Assembly: GCF_945859705.1 (NCBI RefSeq)
Contig: NC_079134.1
Location: forward strand, 43,082,402 to 43,146,401
DNA: 64,000 bases
Direction: 5' to 3'
Source: Episyrphus balteatus
Lineage: Eukaryota > Arthropoda > Insecta > Diptera > Syrphidae
Under the pieces are notes generated by a model that was given only the letters and a program-made list of their open reading frames with translations, ran no database searches and was not told where the DNA came from. Below are positions 22,801-37,800 of this stretch, piece by piece (within the stretch, counting starts at the first letter, position 1; every line of letters begins with the position of its first letter). The translations under genes were made by a program, and so were the position numbers.

Positions 22801-25800
22801 TTGTCCTTTCCTTCCTTCTAAACCAGGTAAACCAGGTGCACCATCTAATCCAGGGGTTCCTGGTGCTCCAGGCCTGCCTGGGTCTCCCAGAAGACCTGGG
22901 TAACCTTTGTTTCCTGGAGCTCCTTGAATAGCTGGACCGACTAAACCAATGTCACCTCGTGGTCCAGGGAAACCTTCTTCACCAGTTTGTCCCTTGGGGC
23001 CGGCAGGTCCTGCTGGGCCATTGTTTCCTTTATCTCCACGATCACCTGCGTTATCAATAATTGGTCCTGGACCAGGTTCTCCCTTTTGACCCTTCAAACC
23101 AAAGCTTCCTGTCTCTCCTTTTTGGCCGCTGTAAATTAAATTAATTAATTTTATTCAAAATATATGGATATATTCAAATGAACTTACGCTCTTCCATCTA
23201 AACCAGAGTCACCAATCAGGAAATAAAATGGAGTATCTGCTGCAGCTCCCTTTTGTCCATCTCTTCCATCTACACCATCTAAACCGTCACGTCCTGGTAG
23301 ACCTGGATCACCAAATTCACCACGTGAACCATACTCTCCAATAGCGCCAGCTCTTCCAGGATATCCAGGGAAACCCTTTTCACCTTGTTCACCTTGCTCT
23401 CCACGTTCACCTCGGTCACCATAATCACCTTTTTCAGTTCCAGGTAAATTACCAATAGTTATCACTCCACCGTCTCTACCAGCAATACCAGGTCGTCCTA
23501 ATTCTCCAGGGATTCCACTTGGTCCTTGAACACCCTTAAATCCTTTCATTCCTGGACGTCCAGATTGTCCTTTTGGTCCTCTAGGTCCACTTAAACCAGG
23601 TTTTCCAGATAAACCGGGTAATCCGGCGAAACCATTGTCTCCCATTGCTCCTTTCAAACCTCGTGGGCCTGGTGGGCAAACGCCACAGTCATCTCCTCGT
23701 TCACCCTTATCTCCTACATAACCTGGGAGCCCATCATAACCATCTGATCCAGGAGGTCCACGAACACCGGGACGACCTTCATCACCAGGGGGTCCAACAA
23801 TATCAACTCCCTCACCGGGTAGACCTTTCTCACCGGGCAAACCAGCTTCTCCACGATCACCTCTGTATCCATGTAACCCTGGTCGACCAGCATCACCAGG
23901 ATAACCCTTGGGTCCCAATATATCCAAACCATCACTTCCTCTTTGTCCAACACGGCCAATTGGTCCAGCTGGTCCAATTTCACCTTGAGGTCCTGGGGCA
24001 CCAATCTCACCACGATCTCCGGGCTGTCCTCTTATCGAAACTCCACGTTTTCCAGGATTTCCATCAAGTCCATTATCACCAGGTGGTCCTGCTGGACCCA
24101 TGTGTCCACGTCGTCCTGGCTGTCCAGGAATACCATTAACACCCATTAGACCTGGCTCACCCAAATCACCTTGAGGTCCTTCAGATCCAGGTGATATTTC
24201 ATCCAAATTTGGGTCATAAATACCGGGAGGACCCATTGGTCCTTGAATTCCAGGAGTACCATCATAACCTGGCTCACCCATACCACCAGGGAAACCATTG
24301 TAACCATCAGCTCCATTGTAACCAGGTGCACCTTTATGACCTTTTTCACCAGCAATACCAGCCTCACCAACTCGTCCAGGCTTACCACGTTCACCAGGTG
24401 AACCTTCATCACCACGCTGACCAGGTTGACCAGTACGTCCAACTTCACCATATTCACCAATAAGACCTTTCATTCCTTTAGAACCTTGACCACCCTTATC
24501 GCCTCGCTTTCCCTTTTCGGTATTTTGTCTTGTAAAACCACCCAAACGAGTAACCTGTTCGGCAGGCTCTCCTTTTTCTCCCTTTTGGCCAGTTCCAATA
24601 AGTGGGTCATAGGGTTCGGCTTTGTCACCTTTGATTCCCTGCATACCCATGTCACCTTTAGGTCCATCTAATCCAGCAAATCCAATGTCACCTTTGAAAC
24701 CTTTCATACCAGTACGACCTTCAGGACCATTTCTACCAGCTAGACCCTCTGTACCGCGAACTCCCTTGGTTCCCTTAGAGTTGGTACCACCATCACCGGC
24801 TTCACCAGTCGGTCCAGATGGACCGGGTTTACCTAGAGGACCACGTCGACCAAGCTCACCAGGCTCACCGGGAATACCCATAGCTCCTTCTTGTCCATTG
24901 CACCCATCAATACCGTGGGGACCTTGAGGTCCATCACCACCAGGGGGTCCCTAAAATTATTATTTTGATTTTATAGATTTTTTATCGTTTCAATTACAGT
25001 GTGGTGAATATTACCCTTGGTCCTTGTAGTCCAGGTCGTCCGGTTTCACCAATGTCACCCTATATTCAGACAAAAAAAGCATAGTAGTAACTTGAAGTTT
25101 TACTACAAACTAATGTACTTACACGGTGTCCTTTGTCTCCCTTCATACCATACTCGCCTACGTCACCATCTTCACCAGTTCGACCAATGGGACCTTCAGG
25201 GCCAACATCACCAGGTGTTCCTTCCATTCCTTGTACTCCCTCTGGACCAATTGTACCAGGGGCTCCTTTTAAGCCTTCACAATCACATTGCGTTTGATTA
25301 CATACCTACAAAAAATTAAGCGAAGGTATAGGTTAACGTCTAAATGAAAAATTAAAGAACTGTGGTGAGTATTTTTCTACTCCAGAAGAACTGTGGCAGG
25401 TCAATTCACCTCTTCAAATTAATGGTTAAAAGTCAAGGTAGTTACAACTTAACAGGCCCAACCCAACTAACAATTCTGCTTGTATAAAGCCTTACAGATG
25501 CTATTGTTACTTAAGGTTTAAAGAAGCAGAATAGTTGAAAATAATATTGTCTTCACTAACTGTCAAATTTTCAGTCGCGGAACGTCAAATTTCCTGGCTT
25601 GTTAAAAAATCCTCATCTACTACATTTTTATTTTTCGGTAGCAAAAAGTTAATTTAAGGCTTGGCCACACCGGAGGGTATGCGGTAGCGGTACGGGTACC
25701 GGTAACGATATTTGTATGAAAAAAAATTCCACATCTGAACGTTGATATGTCAGTTTGAAATTTTGTTCATACAAGTACCGTTACCTCTACCCATACCGCT

Positions 25801-28800
25801 ACCGCATACCCTCCGGTGTGGCCAAGCCTTTATGCGACACACATAGTGATGCTTGTATAAGGCCTTACAGATGCTAATGTTGCTTCTGTAGAGCTTTAAA
25901 GAAGCAGAATTATTTAAAATGCCATTTCCATCACTAACTGTCAAATTTTCAATCACGGAACCTCAAATTTCGTTCGGACCTGTCAAAAAAAACCTCAACT
26001 TACTACAATTTTTTTAATTTTCGGTTGAAAAAAGTAATTTTATGCAAAACAAAGTGATGTAGGTAAATTTTTTATTTCTGTCATCAGAGTAGAAAGTCAA
26101 AAAGTCAAGACTTGGGGTACACTTTCCAATTGAAACCAATTTAACCGCGATATGAACTTATTCATTTTGTATAGAGTGGCGTCTTCTACTTCTACCGCCT
26201 CTAAGGTCATACGCTTCTACCCTCATTCTCTCTCCTGTTTGTCAAAGACTTGTTGTATACTATATAGAGCTCTATATTAGCCTGATGAATTTGTGAGATA
26301 TACAAATTAATGATGATGATGATGGAGCACAAAGATGTTACTCGTGCGGATGTTTAAAATGATTGGAGGGCAATATATGTATACAGCTATATGAATGTAG
26401 GTGCACGCATAGCAATTGAATATCTTAGACTAGTATATTTATGTTCCACACAGAGAGTTTTTAGATATAGGGCGATGTGTGTGGTTTGTATTATCGTGCG
26501 GTTGCAATTAAAACAGGGACTCGATGAGAATCATTAGTATATACGCACTTTTATCAAGATGAAACTTCATTTCTTTAAGAAGGAAAAAAGGAGAAAAATA
26601 AAAACCTTTGACAGATGGAAACTGAAAAGTGATGACTAAATGAATGAGATATTATTTACCGTTAAATAAAACACTTTGTAATAAGAGATTATAGAAGTAT
26701 TTGCAGCCTTAAAGGTGTTCTTTTATAAAGCATTTGCAAGCAAGTTGTGTATTTGCATACATATTTGATATTGTGTCTAACGTCACCATCTTACCACTTT
26801 AAAAGTTATCGAAAGTTGCCGACAGTCAGCTTCATATTTTCTGTTTCAGCAAAAGATCGCATTTGAAGATCGGCCATTTTGAAACTTTAATACATATTTT
26901 GCGCTGCACTGCCACTGTCCATTTGACACTTATCTATTTGACACATATCTATTTGACACAATGTCTATTTGACACAATGTCTATTTGACACTTAGACGTT
27001 AGTTCTGTTTGTAGCCGCCGAACTTATAATATTGCTTCTTTAAAGCCTTACAAAAGCAAAGTTATCATTTGTAAAGCTTTTTAGGAGGGAAATTGTTGTA
27101 TAGGCGCTTGGACAGTCCCTGTGAAGCCACTCGCTATGATCTCATAGAGCATAATATAATATGTCAAAAATGGAACTTCAAAGCAGCTGAATGGAACACA
27201 CCTGGGAATAGGGTAACGTTTGTTAGTTGAGGTCTCAGCATAAGTTGCGTTCATTTGTATGAGGTAGACCACTCATGATTAGAAATCTAGTACCTAATAA
27301 AACTACACATTTAATCTAATCTACTCGAAGGGATTATATGAGGTAGATTGTTGTACTAGATCTACTAATCATCTACTTTTGTGTAGTCAACCATCCCCAA
27401 AGGAACGCTGCTATAATCTACCGACTAATTCTAATGCCTTTTTGTCTGAAGAGTAAAAGATGTTGAATGGAAATATGAGTACTAACATAGGTATGTACAT
27501 ATATTTGGCAGAGTCGAATGTTCGTAAAAAATTACGAGACATCTTGGCGCGACAAAATGCGTTTTGTATTTGTCCTTGCCTTATGAAAAGTCTAGTAACT
27601 TTGTGAGCAACAATTTTCATGGTCACATTTAAATTTATGTGGATCAGTGCCAAGTGTTTTAAATTTTCCTATCACCCACTTTTACACTCTAACCAAAATG
27701 ATGACTAATTTGTCATTTGTCATTTTAAATAGGAAAAAGATTGGGAACACGCACAATCCCACATCATGGCACACGCCAATAATTCAAAAAAGAGGGAAAA
27801 TCTTACACACGCATTACAAATAGTTCTCAACGCTCATCCTTTTCAGTTGGATTTGGATTTTTATTTTTAGCTACCAGAACAATCAGTTGAACTAAAGTAC
27901 AAAAGGGGGGAAATCCTAAAAATAGTCATGCATTTCATCTTTCTTGATATGAAGTTGAAAAATGCATTTTCATTATTATTATTTCCATAAAAATGACTCA
28001 GAACATATGGACTTTTATTATTATGGTGACCATATTTTATTTATATAAACTGATAGACTGGGTTTTGGTAAAAATTTAAATAAATATTTGAAATTCATAG
28101 CACCTGGTCACTGAGGAATTATAATCAACTTATAGAAAGAACCGAAGTTCATTGACATAAAGTTCATTACAAGAACAAATTTGTTTATCGAGAAAATTTA
28201 TGTTTATTATTATCTATCTTTTTTTTCTTTCAGAAAACTTAAATTTTATTAACTTCTACACTTTTACATATATACAATTCGTTTAAGTTGAAGCAATTAA
28301 AGAAGTCAATTTGAGGCTACTGTTTGATTTTTTTTCTGATACTTATAGACTCGATGGTGTTTTATTGAACTATTTCAATAGTTTGTTAACCTTGACGCTA
28401 GGAGTCAAATTGAAACAAATGGCAGCAGTATGGTTAGCAATCTGTCGAGAATTGTCATGCTAACTTATTAAAATTGATTAGATCTGACTATGTTTTGCCT
28501 AAATGTGGCTTCTCATTAAATTATATTTAAATTAATAAAAGCAATGTACTAAATATAGAAAGGCATTTATAATATCAGTCATTATTATTTATACTTTATT
28601 GTTGTCAGCAGATGAAGTGAATCTAAATTGGCTACTTAGCTAGGTGTGAAAATACGCCAACTCATTTCAATGAGCTGATATATTGCTGTAGGTGCTTTGA
28701 AAACTGTAACCGACCCTTTACTAGCTTGCCAGATTTCCCATTTTACTCATCTTAAATCTTTTAAGACGCCTAAGATAGGAAATAAATTCGAGTTTTTAAC

Positions 28801-31800
28801 TTCAAATAATACTAATTTCAAAAAATTTGTATTATTGAGAAAGAATACCCCATTCTGATGTGGACTTTAACATTTTTGTTAAAATTTTAATCAAACAGAA
28901 CTAACTAAACAGAATGTCATTTTTGTACCATTAAATAACGGTGTTCACATTGGCCTCACTCCACCAACAAATTTTGACGTTTCTGTAGTGTGTTAAGAAA
29001 GAGATTGCCAAGAGAGACAGAAAATTTCAAACTCATTTAAAATCATTTAACTCATAGAAATGTCAAAATGAGTCACTGTTGTCCGATCAATGTGAACAGC
29101 GTCATATTGTGAAAACAGAATGAAGATAAATGTCTTTTTGACATTTGTCAAAAAGTGCTTTTTCATTCCGATCCGAACTGTTAATACTTAATTGTAGAAG
29201 TGTTCAGCAACTGCTGTAAATATAATTCAACTGTCCCTATTTCAAAAATTTAAATTAAAATGAGAAAAAGCTATGTTGATTGAAACGTGAATAACAAATC
29301 TCACTTCGCACCAAGTACTCCTATAGTACCCCTATAATACAAAACAAAGGGTAATTTACAGCATAGTTAAATAAAAGCTTATAAAAATAGTATGTCATTT
29401 ATCATAAATTCTAGCAACAAAAGTTCTAAATTTCTTAACATTCTTTGCGACTCATTAAAACTTTTAGATATAATCATATACAACGCATTCATTATTATAT
29501 TGCACCAATTTTTATAGTAAAAGTTTAAATGAACTAAATGCGCATGGAATGCATATAAAATCTTATCAGCATTATATTATTTCTTGCATCCGGGAACAAG
29601 AACTATGGTGTTTTCTTTTTTGTTTTTTTTTTTTTCTTAAACAAAAACAATAATATAATGAATGAAGGAGTGTTTGTCGCATCTTGCGTTCATGTAATCA
29701 ATCTTCAAGCGGAACCATTCATAAAAATGATAAAATTTATATATAAAAAAAAAAGAAAACAAACATATATTTTTTTCTTTCTTTGAGTTCATTGTATATA
29801 AAAATGCAAAATTAATTTTCATAAAAATTAATAAACTCGTTCATCCAACCAATGTGTTTCCAGCTTAATTGGATATTGTACTAAACTTAACGAAGATATA
29901 AGGTACTGCAACAATGTTGCATGTTTATTTTTATAAAAAAAAATGTTAACAACAATTATTATTTTAATCGCAATTTTAATTTATTTTTTTTTCTGAAACT
30001 GGGTTATCAGCTGTGATTCAGTTTCGGAAATTATGTTTTATCTATATTCATCAGAACAAAAACGCACAATGCGTTCAAATGAAAAATACAGAGAGAAGGA
30101 AAGTATAATAATATGGACGAACTGATTAAATTGTTGCATTTCTATTAAAATGCACTCCATTTTTTATGTATATAAGTTTTTGTTGCAAATGTGCTAATGA
30201 TGAATGAGATGATGGATCACCTTGAACTGGAAATTTAAGCGGGACATAATATATTGTATATATGCGAGGGAGGAAATAGTCATTCGTTGGTTTGTGAACG
30301 ACTTGATTAGAAGTAATTATAAGTAGGTAGGCTCCATTACAAAATATCTTTGTATGGGAATTCTTAATAATTTTATAGGGTTATAAATAGATTTTTTTAA
30401 TAAAAAGGGACTGTCAAATTAACTTGATAAAAGATTCAAGTATATTTTGATTTAGTATATTAGCTGCGTTCCTTTGGAAATATTTATCTACTTTTTATTA
30501 CTTAAAACTACTTTGCTATACTGAAAAAGTAGTTCAAAGCAGCTTTAAGTACTAAAAAGTAGATAAATATTTCCAAAGGAACGCAGCTATTTTTTGTTTT
30601 TGCGTATTTGTTATTAAAGATAGTTAAGATATGGAGTCTCTTACTAAATCAGTTTCTGTCACAATTGTTAATAAAGTAAACGAACAGAACTCAAAACACA
30701 ACTGATATTATTAGCCGCGTTTCTTTGGGGGTGGTAAACTACTCCATGAGTAGAAATCTAGTACAGCAACTAGACATTTGCATCTCCTCGATAAGAAGAT
30801 CATGAGTGTTAATTGTAGTACTAGATCTACTCATGAGTAAACAACTACCACCTCCAATAGAGCAAGGCTATCTCACTAAATTGGTGTTACTTTTATGTAA
30901 AAATTGTCAAACAAAATAGTTATAATAGGAAAATGTCAGAATATGTGGAAAGCCCCGTTCCTTTGGAGGTTGTAGTTTACTGATGAGATTGAAATCTAGT
31001 ACATTTACTACTCATGCTCTTCTGCCCGAGCAGATGAGAATTGCATTGATTTGCCTGAAGTTCGTTCTGCTGAAATGCAGTTTTAAATGTAATGCACTTT
31101 TAATGAAAATCAATGAAATTCTCATCTACTAGGCCAGAAGAGCATGAGTAGATGTGACAGTAAATGTACTAGATCATTTACTTTTAGTAGTTTAATCCTC
31201 AATTGAAGTAAGCTGTTATTATGTTATTCTTTTAAAAGCAATTTGATGGTTGCCAACTACAAATTTCCAAAGCCACAAAGAAAGTAACTAACTAACTGAA
31301 ATAGTTGCTTTTGTACGAGTACTAAAAATATAATGACAGAAGATGATTTTAACTGTGGACATAATCATGATCACATCCTATTTGTCCCTAAACTAAATGG
31401 ACCTCATTAAAATAGTTCAAAAATCCTAACGATCAGGCAAGCATACAAAAAAACACCCTTTATGTACGACAATAGGAACTCTAGATCTGACTTTCCTTTC
31501 TTCCCGGTCATCGTCTCTACAAATATGTATCCCTGGCAAATACATTATTTGCCCTGTTCGACAGATCATCAAAACTGTTGCAATAACTAAGTCTCTAAAA
31601 CAAAGCACATGTGTGTGCTCTGTTGAATCAAGAACCTAGCCGGTAAGTGTTCTATAATTATATAGTGAAGCATCATGTTTATTTATCTTGTATTTGTTCT
31701 AGCATCAATTGCACTCGGCGGTTGTTTTTTTTTCTCCTTCTCTTAATATCCACTCAATCTTCTTAATAAATGACGAAATTAATCTCGAGAACTAGAAAGC

Positions 31801-34800
31801 ACCCGCCTGGTCTACACGTATAATGTTATATTGGCGAAACTACGAAGACGACGTTGATCGTCGGCAGCGGGCGGTTAATAATTCAATTTGTTGCGCAAGG
31901 CAATTCGCGGACGATCGCGCAAAAGGACTATCTGCAATAATTTACCATTCCAAATACCTTCTCATTTTCTCCTCATTGGAAAAGAAAGATCTTGTTGAGT
32001 TTTTCCTCTTGTGCATATCTCAAAGGTTTCTTGTATAGTAAAGTAATTCCCTCAATGATGCACACGAAGATGGCGAAAAAATAAACTAAAATAATACACA
32101 AGTATCCCGTATCCCGTTGATAGATCAGTATTTGTTTTTTGCTTTTTTTTTGTAACAGCCTGCCACCTAAGAGTTTAACCGGAATTTTAGAGACTTGATG
32201 CTTGCAAGTTGTGAAAGAACAGCTAAAGCAGATCGTGCTTCCTGAAGTTGATTTATGAGGCTATAATGTAGATATACAGGGAATTCCGACGAAAAAATTA
32301 TGTACATTCCCAAGAATAAATTTAAATATTGAATAGAAAAGAAGATTTATTTATTATAAATAAATAAAAGTCTGAATTGGTCGACATCAAAAGAAAATTT
32401 ACTTTAGTTTCAGTTTCAGTAAAAAAGTAGAGAGAAGTTCTATAAGTGTCACATAGCCTTGTCAAATAACGGTGCAGATACTTGTTAAAATGGCATTTCT
32501 AGAACTTGCTTTGCCCCATAGAACAAATAGAAAGGAACATCGTACAACTGTAAAAAGCTTTCAAACAAAACAAATGATTTTAGGAATAACCTCAAAGCTC
32601 AAATTCGATTGAGATCAAGCAAATAGCTGAACGCGGCTATTTTACTTCACTTCTTTTTTTCTGGATTTTCGATCATGGCAAAAATTTTCTTTGACATAAA
32701 TGTCAAAATGACATTTACCTATTTAAAACCCAGCTGATACATGTGCATCTAACCCAGCGGCTACATGTGTATTATTATTGTATGAAACTGATAAAAGTGA
32801 ATTTTAATGAGTGGGAGTATAACTTCAATAGCGTGTATATTGTACATGCACAATTTTTTTTTTATGTGACGATTAATTGATGACATCTCTAATAATGGCG
32901 CTCCATACAAATCTGTTAAAAAAATGCCCCATTTTTCAAAATATGCTAACGTCTCAAAATCCCATGATAAATGGTTCAAAAATGCCAAAAATAGGTAAAC
33001 GATTAGGGAAATGGTATAGCATTGTATTGGCGAAAGGGACAAAAGTGACTGTATTAATCCTTTTATTAAGATTAGGATTCCAACATGGTTCAAGTTTCCC
33101 ATATTCCTTTTAAATATTTCAAAAGTAACGAAAATAACAAATACGTTCTCCAATGATGCAAATGATTTTTCAAAACATGTGCGAAACATTTAATCCATAA
33201 CGCTGCATTGTGTATTGCACACCCTCTTTTTGACTTTAAACATTTCAATACCCCAAAAAAAAAACGAAATAACCGGCTTGTGTTCTAATAATTTTGCACG
33301 CACCACCAACTACTTCATTCCGCAAAAACTTGAACACTTAAATATGCAAATGCCTCAAAAAAAAAAAAATATTATTTGCCAATATCTTGTAAGTGTAAAC
33401 ATAAACATAATTCCTGGGATTTTTGTTTAGATTTTGTGTGCTCAATTTAATTTCCAGCTGAACACCACACACGCTTACACAAAAAATATCCCATTTAACA
33501 ACCAATTGTTTATTAAACGATGTGCATTGCAACTTTGCAATCCTATAACTCTCCTATAGGTCATTGAATACTCCTTTAGAGGTGCATTAGATGAGTTTAT
33601 TATATTTTTTTTTCCAGAGGGAATCTATATTTAGGTTCGGTGTGGAATCAAAGTATTTAATACGGATAATTACCATTCATCTTTTGAAAACGCACCTTTA
33701 CTGGTGTGCTGGGGCTAGAAATGTTTATATTGACTCACCAAATTTTTTGGGGCTTTGACCAGGCTAGATTGTGTATATATTAAGTTAAACAGAAATCTTT
33801 AAAAAAAATATACAATTCTATGTGAGAAATTATCTCAGATGTTACATTGGCATGGGTAATTGAGTAAATGCTCTTCGTTTTTCTTTGTAATTTCAGGAAC
33901 AAATAACAAAAATACATTAAGTTGAAAGAAAGGGAACATTAAACAGAATAACAGTTTTTGATGTAGGATATGTTCTTTGAGAAAAAAATATTATTTCAAT
34001 AGAACAAAACCCAAACATGATGACAGATTCAATCATGTTGTATAGTAAATTTTAAAAATACAGTAAAATGTCTGCAAATGTCAGGCTACAAACATCTTTT
34101 AAATTCCTTCAAAACGCTGGTCATATAATAAAGTTTGTTTGCTTGCCTACTCATGTGCTCAATAGTGCCATATTTTGAAGCATAAATGTGAATTATTCTT
34201 ACAAGGAATGAAGGAAAAATTATTGAATATTCGCAATTGTGAAATATACATAAATTTTTATTTAAGATATCAACGATAACTAAATAAAAAATTAAAGTTA
34301 AATTTCATATCGGTTGAGCTGAATGCTTTCATTTTTAACGTCATTTTCATGATTTGAATTTGTTGACCAAACACATTAGTTCTGTTTGAGTACTTTGAAT
34401 CTATGAATCTGATATCTTTTTCGAACTAGAAAAATAAAAATTTTTTTTACAAAAGAGAAGTCTCTTAATGAAAACATACAAACAAACTAACAAACCTTAT
34501 AAAATTGAAACGAAAAATAGAAGGCAAACAAATAATGAAAGGAGTTAAATTTTTAAAGCATTTAATTAAATTAATCTTTTGACAGTCAACCTCCATCAAG
34601 TATTGATTACTTGATTTCAGTGAAATATGCCAAAACCCCTGTGGAAGGTGAAAGAAAGGGTGAAAGGGTGTTTCTTTTAGGTTTGGGAGATAGCACCTAT
34701 AGAGGTTTTGCTTTAATTAAGGTCAATCCATAGAATCTGTAACCTTGACGGATTTAACTTACAACTCGATAAAATACACAATCCTAATGAGAACCGACCC

Positions 34801-37800
34801 ATACATGACGGAATCCACGTATGCGGTTTTTGGGTCGGTTCTCATAAGAATTTTCTATTATTTATTTTAACGATTTTACAGTTGAATCTGCATTTTATCC
34901 AATCAACATTTCAACAAAAAAAAACGAAGCTTATAAGCGTTAACATTTGCGTTCAGGTGTGGATTTTTATTTTCATACAAAAACACTTTCGGAGTCATTT
35001 TTTGTCGTCGTTGAGGGGGGACAGCTTTATAGGCGTTAGGACATAGAATAATGTGTAACCTAAATTTCACACCTGAACGTCGACGACAAAAAAAGCGATT
35101 TTGTCGTTCTTCATGTTGGTATGTGAAAGCCTTAAAACGTAGGTATTTATACCCCTTATAAAAAGGCACATTTGATTTATTCTAGCTCGAATATTTTCTA
35201 TGTATAACAAAATTCTATACCGTGAAGTGTTTCAATGTAGTCATGAGCTCATATTTCTCTGAATTGAAAATAGAAAAAAACACTCGCTTCCATCATGCAA
35301 ATTCATGATAAATTTGAGTAAAATTAATAGCACAATTGCCCATAAATAAACAATTCTACACTTTTGTTCTTTTTAGCAAATAATTTAAAACAAGAAATTC
35401 ATTGTTATTACAAATTAATAGAACTTAAAAAAAAAACTATCAACTTTGTATTTAGGTACCATTCTTATATACAAGAGGAGGAAGATACATTTTAATTATT
35501 CCCAATTAAGTGACTTTGACATCTTCTGGTGGATACAAATCTTCAAGTCTGCAGACCACATGCAAGACAAAAATCAAATAACTCAACCAACCACATTCTT
35601 TGGAAAAAAATCTTTCGTCTTACCGTGCCTTGAGTCGACCAGCAAACAAAATATAAACAATTTGAAATCTCGGAAAATCATTTGCCATCCTCGTATGGTT
35701 GGTAACACATAAACTGTGAGGAGAGACATCCACACAAATATAATATAATACACCGTCTGCCAAAAGATACATGTTCTCCAAAAAATATGACATCATCCTG
35801 AGACGTTTAAAAAAGAAAACTAGTGCAAAAAAAAGATGCATATAGGAACCATCAATGGTTATAATCTGGGTAGTAGAGTTGAATTTTTCGATCATCGAAT
35901 TCAAGAGACTTCTCTTTTGTATGGCAAACATAAAGATTTTAGATAAACATATTCATAGTACACAAACAGAACTTTTGTTTTTGGTTCAAAACTTCAAACT
36001 ATGGAAATGACGTTTAAAGTGAGTGCATTCAGTGCAGTGCAGTTTGTTTGTAATGAAAATTTTACTACGTTATTTCAAGCATTCTATTACCTACTTTTGC
36101 CTTGATTGCTTATAAGAAATTATAAATGTCCAACACAACTCTCCAGACTATGATTGGTTAAATGTTTGGTTTGTTTGGTTGGCGGCTAAATAATACAGAA
36201 AAACTGCAATGTGTTTAAGGACTAAACCTGTTTGAATGCAAACAACACACAATGGTAGATATTTTAACTCCAAAAAAGTTTTGATCTTAAAAAGAAAAAT
36301 ACAATATTAAAAAAAAAAAAAAACAAAACCGAACGGAAGTATGCCATAAAAACCATGTGAGCTCAATTTTGTGGGTCTCTTTACCACACGCACTGGTTTT
36401 TTGGGGGCCGTTTGCTGTCTTTGATGATCAGTTTTGATGATTTATACGAGCTGAAATATCTAGATGAACAAGTAAAAGTTGTTATAGGTATATAAAAGAA
36501 ACATCATACAGCGCAAACTTAACATTAGTAGCGGCGGCAGCCGGCATGGCACAGGCGTCTATTAAAAATATTGCATTATTTATTAATAGAATTGACATAA
36601 TTTCCAGCACATTTTAAAATTCTGCGAACGTGTTATTTAATCAAACATACCCATACTACAAACATATGTTACAAAACAAACAAAAGTAGAACTATACAAT
36701 GCTACAAAATTCTCATGTGGGTATTTTGGGATATGAGTTTGTAGCTCCCCCTGGAGGTAGAGAAATCTTCAAAAATATAAAGTTAATTAAAAAAGTGTGA
36801 AAAAATAAGTTTTAAATATGATTTGGAATTGTTCCAGGAATGCGATTCTTTTTGTTTACATTATCTTTTTGAAATTGATTTGAAAATTTGATGAAAATGC
36901 ATTTTTTTCTGACAGCTAAAAAAAGATTATTTTATGACTGTTTCACTTTCAATTATATGAAGTCAACATAGTTTATATGATGTTTGGCATAAGATGACTT
37001 TAAAAAGGAACAAGGCCTTGTGTCTTGTGAGCCTATTTTTTAATTTGAAAGAATGAAGGCAACATACAATTGTCTGCCGAATTCACTTGTTTATGACAGT
37101 TTCACTCTCAGAGGCTATGGCTTTTTATAGGCTTTTATAAGATTTATTTTAACTCAGAACCTCCATATTGACAATCCGATTCACTAATTATTACATTACA
37201 ATGTAATGTATTTATTTAAAAAAAACATCTCTTAATATGGACACTCTGGCGTATACATACTATTTTTATACACAAATTTCACAACTTTTCTTTGAATGAA
37301 TCTGTCAATATTAAATTGATAGGAACAATTTTCGTAGACAGAAAAAGACCACGAAAGAGTCATGAATTGTCAAAATAGTATTTTTGCTGAGAAATATTTA
37401 ATAATAAGAGGTTCAAATTTGTTTCTTTTTTTTATAGAAAATGTTTAACAAATGAAAGTGGTGACAGAGGATAGTTAAAGTATATTTATTCTCGGTGATC
37501 ATACAACAATATTTTGGCAAAATGTTGCAATATTTGTTTTTTTTTACCAAAAGTCTAAGTTTTGAATTCCGAAAAACTATTTCAATCAGCTGTTCAAAAT
37601 GGCAGTAACAAAAGAGCTGTTTGAGGATTTCACAAATCATTCTGAAGTCAGTAAAAATACGCCGTTAAAGAAAGTGGTTCTCATTTTAGCACTACGTTAG
37701 AATGCAATGGTGAGAACTTCTAATATTTGGGCTATTTGAGGTGTTTTTGAACATAATTATGAAATCTGTCAAATTAAAATCTTTAAAGCAAGAAAGAACC

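Larger units (their letters stand above)
26062..28937. other. viking intron 1, segment without gene
   Basis: No exon, ORF with coding character or RNA gene seen. It contains a short GATGATGATGATGG run near 26310, a minisatellite and one TA-flanked MITE (listed separately). Confidence 0.5.

Noticed and set aside
20461..24927. Several long open frames on the plus strand across the collagen exons (Pro/Ser- or Thr/Ser-rich)
   Set aside because: They mirror the Gly/Pro codon repeats of viking on the other strand and have no independent support.
32761..33189. 142-residue minus-strand frame within intron 1
   Set aside because: Composition matches random AT-rich DNA (Phe/Ile/Leu/Lys/Asn), with no domain and no splice context.
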